Shown here piece after piece: positions 1-5,003 of a stretch of 6,111 nucleotides of DNA. How positions within the stretch are numbered: position 1 is the stretch's first letter; the number at the start of each line of letters is the position of its first letter. The stretch covers positions 1 to 6,111 of the forward strand of contig PXAI01000271.1 of NCBI GenBank assembly GCA_003567135.1, in the 5' to 3' direction. Below the pieces are notes generated by a model. That model was not told the DNA's origin, did no database searches, and was given only the letters and a program-made list of their open reading frames with translations. Made by a program: the position numbers and the translations under genes. This stretch comes from Balneolia bacterium (GTDB taxonomy: Bacteria; Bacteroidota; Rhodothermia; Balneolales; Cyclonatronaceae).

Positions 1-664
1 GATGGATGAACGGCGTGGTAAGCACGTTCCAGCCGCCGGTATGGAAAAACGGAGCGAACGTTAGTGTGACGTCGTTTTGGGTCAGATTCAGGCGCAGTCC
101 GGTATTGACCGAATTCCAGAAGAGCATCTTGTTGGTGATCATCGCGCCTTTCGGGTGACCCGTAGTTCCTGATGTATAGAGAATCATACACGTGGCATCT
201 TCATCGGAATTATCTTCACTTCCGGTAATTTTTTCCGGGGATGATTTCACTTTCTCCAGAAAACCGTCAGGTCCGTCAAGCTGGATTTTTTTCGCCGGCG
301 CTTTTTCTGATTTGCTGATCGTTGCGGAAAACGAATCCTCATATAACAGGAGGGAAGGAGTGCAGTCGCCGAACATGTAATCCAGTTCGTGTGCGGTAAG
401 CCTGAAATTCAGCGGAACCATAATGGCGCCAATTTTGCGTATCGCAAAGAACAGAACTACGTACTCGATGTGATTCAGTGCGAGAATGGCAACACGGTCG
501 CCGGCTTTCACTTGATATTCGTTTTTCAGGGATTGAGCGATACGCTCGGAAAGCTCATAACATTCGAGATACGAGAGCGATCGCCCGGTCTCGGCGTCCT
601 GCAGGGCGATATTATTTGGGGAATAGGTCGCCCACTTTTTTAGCCAGTCGAATGCATATTCCAT
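1..664 (-). CDS. AMP-forming acyl-CoA synthetase, N-terminal part (3' end outside window)
   Basis: The frame is open from an ATG at 662-664 to the left edge, giving 221 residues of an ANL-superfamily ligase. Such enzymes activate a carboxylic acid with ATP to an acyl-adenylate and transfer the acyl group to CoA. Visible motifs are the family P-loop-like A3 motif YTSGTTGHPKG (residues 163-173), the PFFHTGGW segment (205-212) of the acyl-binding region, and the usual start of the domain (DWLKKWATYSPNNIAL, then AIRKIGAIMVPLNFRL at 74-89). The C-terminal half, with the remaining ATP-binding motifs and the catalytic lysine, is outside the window. TAAGG lies 9 bases upstream of the ATG and is a weak ribosome binding site. 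The gene follows the symporter after 145 bases that contain a palindromic operator candidate, so it may have its own promoter. A fatty-acid or other short/medium-chain acid is the likely substrate class, but the specificity residues are not visible. Confidence is high for the family and low for the substrate. Confidence 0.93.
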   Translation of the reverse strand, partial: MEYAFDWLKKWATYSPNNIALQDAETGRSLSYLECYELSERIAQSLKNEYQVKAGDRVAILALNHIEYVVLFFAIRKIGAIMVPLNFRLTAHELDYMFGDCTPSLLLYEDSFSATISKSEKAPAKKIQLDGPDGFLEKVKSSPEKITGSEDNSDEDATCMILYTSGTTGHPKGAMITNKMLFWNSVNTGLRLNLTQNDVTLTFAPFFHTGGWNVLTTPFIH

Positions 665-747
665 ATTAAGAAACCTTATAATATAATATCAAAGCTAGAA
701 AATAAATTTAATAAATCCTTCCTGAATTGGTTAACCGGTGTTACCAT

Positions 748-753
748 ATTATA
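748..753 (-). promoter_or_regulatory. Candidate -10 box before the acyl-CoA synthetase gene
   Basis: Read on the minus strand this is TATAAT, two bases downstream of the palindromic operator at 756-771. No good -35 hexamer lies 16-18 bases upstream (CACCAT or neighbours), so it would be a weak or activator-dependent promoter. A second possibility on the same strand is TAGCTTTG at 690-697, which fits the TAnnTTTG pattern of Bacteroidota promoters. Neither is strong, and read-through from the symporter gene is also possible. Confidence 0.3.
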
Positions 754-755
754 TG

Positions 756-771
756 TTTGAAAAGTATCAAA
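756..771 (-). promoter_or_regulatory. Palindromic operator candidate 2 (upstream of acyl-CoA synthetase)
   Basis: The minus strand reads TTTGATACTTTTCAAA, an imperfect dyad with half-sites TTTGA and TCAAA. It matches the perfect dyad at 4090-4105 at 14 of 16 positions in the same orientation, and both are followed by C. It lies 91 bases before the acyl-CoA synthetase start and directly upstream of a TATAAT box. A larger imperfect inverted repeat, ACCAT (743-747) to ATGGT (771-775), brackets it. The likely binder is the GbsR/MarR regulator encoded at 4132-4641, an inference from proximity and the repeated site. Confidence 0.55.
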
Positions 772-809
772 TGGTGTTTGCATTGGATACGTATTTACAA
801 TGTTCAGGG

Positions 810-2312
810 TTAGGATTTGCGTTTTACTTTCCATGTAATCAATCCTGCGATTACAGAGCAGATTATTGCCACTGCGGCCGCCACGCCCGGATTTTCTCCA
901 TCAGCCTGCGTAAAGGGCACAGGCAGCTGGCCGTAGTACACCGTAAAGTGAACCACGATAGCTGTTACCGATGAAACCACCGGAGCGGCCAGCGGAACAT
1001 TTTTCATAAACATCCCCATCAAAATGGGCATGAATGCGGCGGAGAAATAGGCATACACGCCGTTCTGTGCAAATATTCCCACGCTCAATTTTGGATTCAC
1101 GAGCTGATCCCAGGAGATAAATACCGTTACGACGCCAAGAACGGCAATCACGAGTTTGTTGATCGCGATGAAGCGTCCGGTGTGCTCGTTCATTCCGAGG
1201 GCAGATCCGAAAAGCGGATCAATAATATCTTTGGTGATGGTTGTGGAAATAGACTGAATCAGGCTTTCCAGCGTGGATAATCCCGCTGAAATCAATCCCA
1301 TTACAACGATTAGTCCGATGATTACCGGGAATTCCCTAACAACGTACGCGGAAACCAGACCATCCATGGGGATAGGCGTTCCGGCGAAGCTGAGATCAGG
1401 AAACGTAATACGGATATAAAGTCCGGTGAACACAACAAAGAAGAAGAGCAGTTGCGCGGATATTCCGGCGAAAAGATATTTGTTAACATCTTCCTCGCGC
1501 TTCAGAAGCAGGGATTTTGTGAGGATATGCGGCTGACAGATGATCGCAATACCCACAATAAACTGTGCGATGAAAATTTCGAAGTAATCCCTGAACAGAA
1601 AGCTTGTTTCATTTGTGGTTGAAACGAGCAGGGGATCAATATCGGCCAGTTTATCCAGGAAACCGGATACGCCGTTGCTGAAATGTTCGTAGCCCGACGT
1701 AAGCAAAATTCCTGCCACAATCAGCATCAGCACAGCCTGCACGGTGTTGGTATACACCATTGAGTTTGCGCCGCCAAACATCATGTATCCAAATACGAAT
1801 ACCACGATTCCGATCAGTACGTAAAGCTCCGGCAGGTTCAGAGCGCTCGACAGCACTTTGGTAAGACCCACGCAGATCAGCACGATGAAGGTGATCAGCA
1901 GCAGCGACAAAAAGCCGAAAAAGATCCCGTACTTTTTGTTTTTGTACATCGTCTCCATCCACTGCGCCATGGTCAGCGCTTTAACGGTTGTGCCGTGGCG
2001 ACGGAATCCTTTGGTAAGCACGATCAGGGAAATCAGTGCGGCAAAGGGCAGGGCGATGGCCATCGAAAGCACGCCGCTGATTCCATACAAAGCCACAAAG
2101 CCCGGATTGATGATAAACGTGGCCGCGCTTGTAATAGAAGCGGCAAGCGACAAACCGACAGCATAAGGCGAGAAGAGCAGGCTTCCCAGCGCATAGTCGT
2201 CGATGTTTTTCGTTTTCTTCGCACCACGAATCACAAAAAAGAGAATGACGCCGGCATAGACCAGAATCAGCACCCAGGCGGCATTAACAAGTTGTTGAGA
2301 TGCGAGTTCCAT
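810..2312 (-). CDS. Sodium:solute symporter, SLC5/SSS family
   Basis: This 500-residue inner-membrane protein has about 13 hydrophobic segments, and its length is normal for the SSS family (PutP and PanF are near 480-500). Family features seen: the first repeat helix with LSLAASITSAATF (54-66) followed by NPG; the loop GGANSMVYTNTVQAVLM (180-196), as in other SSS proteins; CQPHILTKSLLLKREEDVNKY (259-279), a region that resembles pantothenate and monocarboxylate transporters; and the helix GLISAGLSTLESLIQS (339-354), whose Ser346-Thr347 sit where SSS proteins carry the Na2-site hydroxyl residues. It should therefore import a solute by sodium co-transport. Because it sits in the same strand run as a dehydrogenase, a KASIII-like enzyme and an acyl-CoA synthetase, an organic acid is a reasonable guess, but no motif fixes the substrate. 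The ATG start lies 27 bases after the KASIII-like stop and lacks a clear ribosome binding site. Co-transcription with the upstream genes is likely. No terminator hairpin is evident after its stop. Confidence 0.93.
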   Translation of the reverse strand: MELASQQLVNAAWVLILVYAGVILFFVIRGAKKTKNIDDYALGSLLFSPYAVGLSLAASITSAATFIINPGFVALYGISGVLSMAIALPFAALISLIVLTKGFRRHGTTVKALTMAQWMETMYKNKKYGIFFGFLSLLLITFIVLICVGLTKVLSSALNLPELYVLIGIVVFVFGYMMFGGANSMVYTNTVQAVLMLIVAGILLTSGYEHFSNGVSGFLDKLADIDPLLVSTTNETSFLFRDYFEIFIAQFIVGIAIICQPHILTKSLLLKREEDVNKYLFAGISAQLLFFFVVFTGLYIRITFPDLSFAGTPIPMDGLVSAYVVREFPVIIGLIVVMGLISAGLSTLESLIQSISTTITKDIIDPLFGSALGMNEHTGRFIAINKLVIAVLGVVTVFISWDQLVNPKLSVGIFAQNGVYAYFSAAFMPILMGMFMKNVPLAAPVVSSVTAIVVHFTVYYGQLPVPFTQADGENPGVAAAVAIICSVIAGLITWKVKRKS

Positions 2313-2339
2313 ATCAATTGTGATTCAATAGTTTACAAA

Positions 2340-3329
2340 TTACCACCGAAACGCGTTGCAGGCAAACGAAAGCCCGCCGCCTGATCCCATAAAGACCAGG
2401 ATATCGCCTTCATTCAGGTCGCCGTTTCGCAGGGAATGATCCAGCGCCATTCCAATCGCGGCTGATCCGGTATATCCAAGTTTGTCCATAATCGTCGGCG
2501 CAGTTTCCAGGGGAAGCCCGAGATTATTCATCGTTTCATGAATCTGGTTGATGTTGATCTGGGTCATGAACGCTTTTTTAATTTCGCTCACCTCAAATCC
2601 ACCCTGATCCGCAACGCTGCGAATCATTTCCGTCCACATCTGCGGATTCAGTTCTTTCGGAAACTTCTGCACAAAGCGAAGTTTGTGATCACCTTTTTGA
2701 ATGACTTCCTCTGAAGCAGGCATCGCAGCACCTCCGGCATAAATCCCCATATAGCTGTTGAACTCCCCGCGCGTGCGAAGATCAGAAGAGAGGTGGCCTG
2801 ATGCTTCGGATTCAGTTGGAGTCAGAACCGCCGCCGCCGCGCCATCTGCAAAAAGCGTGACCGTTTTTTTGTCATCCAGATCCAGGAAGCGGCTCATTGC
2901 GTAAGCGCCGATAACCAGCGCGTACCGGATTTTCTTATCCGCTTTGATAAAATTGGACGCCGTTTCAAGCGCCGTAACAAATCCCGCGCAGGCCGTATTC
3001 AGATCAAAACTGGCCGCGTTTACGAGTCCCGCCTTGTGGCAAACCACGGATGCGGTTGAAGGGGAGATGAAGTCGGGCGTGTCGGTGGAAATAATCAGCA
3101 GATCAATTTGTTCGGGCTTGAGGGATGCCATCTCAAGCGCATTATTCAGCGCGTTTACGCAGAGATCGCTGGTTGTGCCTTCGCCGTTAAGCCAGCGGCG
3201 CTCTTTGATCGTCAGATTTTCCTGCAGCCAGGTGTCCACATCCTCGCCAAGGCGTTCGTTGAACCAGGCGTTTGGCACAACGCGCTCTGGTACGTAGCTT
3301 CCGCTGGCAATGATTCGTGCGTTTCTCAA
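2340..3329 (-). CDS. Ketoacyl synthase III-like thiolase-fold enzyme (non-canonical active site)
   Basis: The 329-residue protein has the length and layout of FabH/KASIII: the N-terminal ARIIASGSYVPERVV, the nucleophile motif DLNTACAGF with Cys114, and the C-terminal GSGGGLSFACNAFRW. KASIII enzymes condense an acyl-CoA with malonyl-ACP or a similar extender; relatives act on other acyl donors. By my alignment to E. coli FabH (Cys112, His244, Asn274), the HQAN motif reads TQIN (256-259), replacing the His with Thr256, and the GNTSAA motif reads GYTGSAA (285-291), replacing the Asn with Tyr286. The spacing of 30 residues between these two sites is the same as in FabH. It is thus probably not a housekeeping FabH; acyl transfer or a different Claisen or thiolytic reaction are possible. 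Translation starts at TTG (3327-3329), overlapping the dehydrogenase stop as TTGA, with GGAGG 9 bases upstream. The fold is certain and the reaction uncertain. Confidence 0.92.
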   Translation of the reverse strand: MRNARIIASGSYVPERVVPNAWFNERLGEDVDTWLQENLTIKERRWLNGEGTTSDLCVNALNNALEMASLKPEQIDLLIISTDTPDFISPSTASVVCHKAGLVNAASFDLNTACAGFVTALETASNFIKADKKIRYALVIGAYAMSRFLDLDDKKTVTLFADGAAAAVLTPTESEASGHLSSDLRTRGEFNSYMGIYAGGAAMPASEEVIQKGDHKLRFVQKFPKELNPQMWTEMIRSVADQGGFEVSEIKKAFMTQININQIHETMNNLGLPLETAPTIMDKLGYTGSAAIGMALDHSLRNGDLNEGDILVFMGSGGGLSFACNAFRW

Positions 3330-4069
3330 AGTATCAGGCCTCCGTCCACGCTCAGTACGGTTCCGGTTATGAATGATGCCTGATCAGAAGCCAGAAAGGC
3401 GTACGCATTGGCGATATCACGGGTCGAACCCAGTCTGCCAAGCGGCGTTTTCCCGGAAACCTGTTCTACAACCTGCTCCGGCATTTTTTTGACCATCTCC
3501 GTTTCGATAAAACCGGGAGCAACAGCATTTACGCGAATTCCCTTCCGACCCAGTTCGCGCGCCCACGTTTTGGTCATACCGATAACGCCCGCCTTGCTGG
3601 CTACGTAGTTGGTCTGACCGAAATTTCCGTAAAGCCCTACAACCGAGCTCGCGTTAAGGATTACGCCTTCGCCGCGTTCCGACATCTGCTCAGCCGCAAC
3701 GCGGGTACAGTTGTAAACGCCTGTCAGGTTGATATCAATTACTTTTTGCCACACTTCAGGCTCCATTTTCTTCAGCGTGCGGTCCATGGTGATACCGGCA
3801 TTGTTGATCAAAACGTCCAGCTTCCCGAATTCGCTGATGATCCAGCCAATTTCTTTTTCAACGGCGGCATAATCAGAAACATCCACATTTCTGAAAGCGC
3901 TTTTCGAATCGAACGAAGAAAAAGCTTCGAGGGCGGCATTTCCGGCCTCGTCGTTAACATCCCAAATAATTACGCTGGCTTCGTCTTCGAGAAACCTGAG
4001 CGCTGTTTCTTTTCCAATACCGGCGGCTCCACCGGTAATTAATACTGTTTTTCCTGCAAATGAAGTCAT
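3326..4069 (-). CDS. FabG-like short-chain dehydrogenase/reductase (3-oxoacyl reductase or 3-hydroxyacyl dehydrogenase)
   Basis: The 247-residue classical SDR has the usual FabG length (244-248). It shows the cofactor motif TGGAAGIG (12-19), NNAG (89-92), and the tetrad Asn114, Ser142, Tyr155, Lys159 (NYVASKAG). PGFIETEM (185-192) and the C-terminal VDGG (241-244) are also typical. It should interconvert a 3-oxoacyl and a 3-hydroxyacyl thioester in the cytoplasm. Asp37 at the end of the second strand (IIWDVND) is the feature that in SDRs usually favours NAD(H) over NADP(H), so it may run in the oxidative direction; this is an inference. The start chosen is the ATG at 4067-4069, giving MTSFAGKTVLITGG. 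The frame stays open to an ATG at 4135, but those 22 extra codons cover the promoter and operator and look unlike an SDR N-terminus. It is the first gene of the unit and overlaps the next by 4 bases. Confidence 0.95.
   Translation of the reverse strand: MTSFAGKTVLITGGAAGIGKETALRFLEDEASVIIWDVNDEAGNAALEAFSSFDSKSAFRNVDVSDYAAVEKEIGWIISEFGKLDVLINNAGITMDRTLKKMEPEVWQKVIDINLTGVYNCTRVAAEQMSERGEGVILNASSVVGLYGNFGQTNYVASKAGVIGMTKTWARELGRKGIRVNAVAPGFIETEMVKKMPEQVVEQVSGKTPLGRLGSTRDIANAYAFLASDQASFITGTVLSVDGGLIL
3339..3343 (-). promoter_or_regulatory. Shine-Dalgarno site that supports the TTG start of the KASIII-like gene
   Basis: The minus strand reads GGAGG inside the last codons of the dehydrogenase gene, 9 bases before the TTG at 3327-3329. 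This is the only strong Shine-Dalgarno match seen before a start in this window. It supports initiation at TTG, where the protein's MRNARIIASG N-terminus lines up with FabH proteins, rather than at a downstream codon. Confidence 0.6.
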
Positions 4070-4089
4070 ACAATCTAATATTTTAAACG

Positions 4090-4105
4090 TTTGAAAACTT
4101 TCAAA
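4090..4105 (-). promoter_or_regulatory. Palindromic operator candidate 1 (upstream of the dehydrogenase)
   Basis: The minus strand reads TTTGAAAGTTTTCAAA; with a two-base centre the two 7-base arms (TTTGAAA / TTTCAAA as read on the plus strand) form a perfect inverted repeat. It overlaps the last four bases of a TAnnTTTG-type -7 box and lies 20 bases before the dehydrogenase start, a position where a bound protein would block transcription. The adjacent upstream gene encodes a GbsR/MarR-type DNA-binding protein, a family that usually binds such dyads as dimers. A near copy stands at 756-771. Confidence 0.65.
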
Positions 4106-4135
4106 TATATAACTCAAAAAAAGTGAGACTGTCAA
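4102..4135 (-). promoter_or_regulatory. Promoter of the dehydrogenase / KASIII-like / symporter unit
   Basis: On the minus strand a perfect TTGACA (4130-4135) is followed after 17 bases by TTATAT (4107-4112), or after 18 by TATATA (4106-4111). After 20 bases comes TATATTTG (4102-4109), which fits the TAnnTTTG -7 motif of Bacteroidota promoters. The -35 box contains the TGA stop codon (4132-4134) of the regulator gene. Transcription would begin over the operator at 4090-4105. This suggests that the metabolic unit can be transcribed separately from its regulator. Confidence 0.6.
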
Positions 4136-4641
4136 GCACTTTCTTTCCGGATCGCATCCTTTTCTTTTTCCCAGGTACTGAGAAAGTTTTTATTGAACTG
4201 ATCCATCAGATCATAAAATGCTCTCATTTCTTCCATTCTGATCTGAAGCTGCTGCAGCTCGGCATCGTTTCCGCCGTTACCGATCCGCTCCGAAGCCTCC
4301 AGAAAGGATACAGCAATTTCCTGATTCCGTTTCATAGACCGTGAATAATTCCGGAACGCCTGGCCAAAGATATCATCCACAGCCTGATAATAATCTTTAC
4401 GCTCGCCGGGAATCCACGCTTTTTCGATCAGTCCGTGATCTTTCAGCTTTCGCGCGATCTGGGAAACGGGACCTTTGCTCATCTGTAGTTTTTCAGAGAT
4501 ATCATCCAGCGACAGCGGCTTGGGGGATGAGAGCAGCAGAGCGACAATTTTTCCCATCAGCGAACTGTGGCCAAGGTTTTGGTAGGCTTCAGCATAGGTG
4601 GCCACAAGCTGCTGAATCAATTCTGTTTTTGTATCTGCCAT
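4132..4641 (-). CDS. GbsR/MarR-family winged-helix transcriptional regulator
   Basis: This 169-residue protein has a winged helix-turn-helix near its N-terminus and no membrane segment. Residues 26-53 (SSLMGKIVALLLSSPKPLSLDDISEKLQ) form the first helices, MSKGPVSQIARKLKDHGLI (54-72) the recognition helix, and IPGERKDYY (77-85) the wing; this pattern is typical of the GbsR branch of MarR-like regulators. Residues about 100-165 are rich in charged helix formers (SRSMKRNQEIA... LQQLQIRMEEMRAFYDLM) and probably form the dimerising helices. No ligand-binding residues can be named. It lies 62 bases upstream of the dehydrogenase on the same strand, with the unit's promoter overlapping its stop codon and a palindrome in the gap. 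It is therefore the best candidate for the local regulator, likely a repressor relieved by an acyl-CoA or the imported acid (inference). No copy of the palindrome is seen before its own ATG, which also lacks a clear ribosome binding site. Confidence 0.9.
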   Translation of the reverse strand: MADTKTELIQQLVATYAEAYQNLGHSSLMGKIVALLLSSPKPLSLDDISEKLQMSKGPVSQIARKLKDHGLIEKAWIPGERKDYYQAVDDIFGQAFRNYSRSMKRNQEIAVSFLEASERIGNGGNDAELQQLQIRMEEMRAFYDLMDQFNKNFLSTWEKEKDAIRKESA

Positions 4642-4738
4642 AAACTGGGATAGGATTAATAAATGTACATATCCAAAATATGAAAATAAGCGGTATTAAA
4701 AATGTAATGATGAATTCAGGAGAGATATAGTCCCTGAT

Positions 4739-4759
4739 TTTTCGAAAATTGGGAATTTT
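4739..4759. repeat. Overlapping short palindromes
   Basis: TTTTCGAAAA (4739-4748) is a perfect palindrome and shares its last four bases with AAAATTGGGAATTTT (4745-4759), an inverted repeat with a three-base centre. The two could form alternative hairpins. There is no GC-rich stem followed by a T-run, so it is not a good intrinsic terminator. A protein site or chance in AT-rich DNA are both possible. Confidence 0.35.
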
Positions 4760-4812
4760 GGCCCCGGATAAAATGGCGCCTACAGCCAAATGGAATGACT
4801 TCATGCTAATAC

Positions 4813-4841
4813 TGTAGGGGCATGCATGCCATCACACTACA
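4813..4841. repeat. GC-rich palindrome with TGTAG/CTACA ends, possible degenerate interspersed repeat
   Basis: GGCATGCATGCC (4819-4830) is a perfect 12-base palindrome. It is framed by TGTAG (4813-4817) and CTACA (4837-4841), with five of the six bases between 4831 and 4836 unpaired. The left half, TGTAGGGGC, resembles the arm of small interspersed palindromes of the type TGTAGGGGC...GCCCCTACA that I recall from several bacterial genomes; here the right arm is degraded. The match to such repeats is from memory, not a search. Confidence 0.4.
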
Positions 4842-4881
4842 TTGGTTTTATAGGAATTAAATATCAACTCAAACCAACGTA
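4838..4881. repeat. Inverted repeat with 11-base arms
   Basis: TACATTGGTTT (4838-4848) pairs with AAACCAACGTA (4871-4881) at 10 of 11 positions around a 22-base loop. In minus-strand RNA, the direction of the regulator's leader, the single mismatch becomes a G-U pair, so the stem would be complete there. No T-run follows on either strand to suggest a terminator. Confidence 0.4.
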
Positions 4882-5003
4882 ACCCAATTATAGTCATTAA
4901 ACGTATAGACACTATTCTTGTGAACGATTCTCAAAAAATCCGGATATAAATAACTGTTTTGCTTAACTTAGGCTTTTGAAAATATTGCTATGGATTATTT
5001 GTC

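Larger units (their letters stand above)
4642..5003. other. Divergent intergenic region, 362 bases, no supported gene
   Basis: The stretch separates the regulator (minus strand) from the S8 protease (plus strand) and must hold both promoters. No open frame here resembles a protein, and no tRNA or other RNA gene is visible. It is AT-rich with several inverted repeats, listed separately. ATGTACAT at 4663-4670 is a short palindrome 21 bases before the regulator start. TATAAA at 4945-4950 upstream of the protease has no convincing -35 partner. TTTGAAAA at 4975-4982 resembles one arm of the palindromic operator but lacks the second arm. Confidence 0.6.

Noticed and set aside
665..809. Intrinsic terminator after the symporter gene
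   Set aside because: The inverted repeat at 743-775 has mismatches, a weak AT-rich stem and no following T-run on the minus strand; the operator explanation fits better.
738..974. Plus-strand open frames over the symporter, KASIII-like and dehydrogenase genes
   Set aside because: They lie opposite well-supported genes, have no recognisable domains and show composition expected for antisense frames.
4070..4135. Upstream extension of the dehydrogenase frame to an ATG at 4135
   Set aside because: The 22 extra codons run through the promoter and the palindrome, and the ATG at 4069 gives a standard SDR N-terminus and length.
4589..4804. A 71-residue minus-strand frame upstream of the regulator
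   Set aside because: It overlaps the regulator's start in another frame, has no ribosome binding site or recognisable domain, and its hydrophobic stretch arises from AT-rich intergenic sequence.
4975..4990. Third copy of the palindromic operator upstream of the S8 protease
   Set aside because: Only one arm (TTTGAAAA) matches; the second arm reads ATATTGC instead of the expected TTTCAAA-like half, so chance in AT-rich DNA is likelier.
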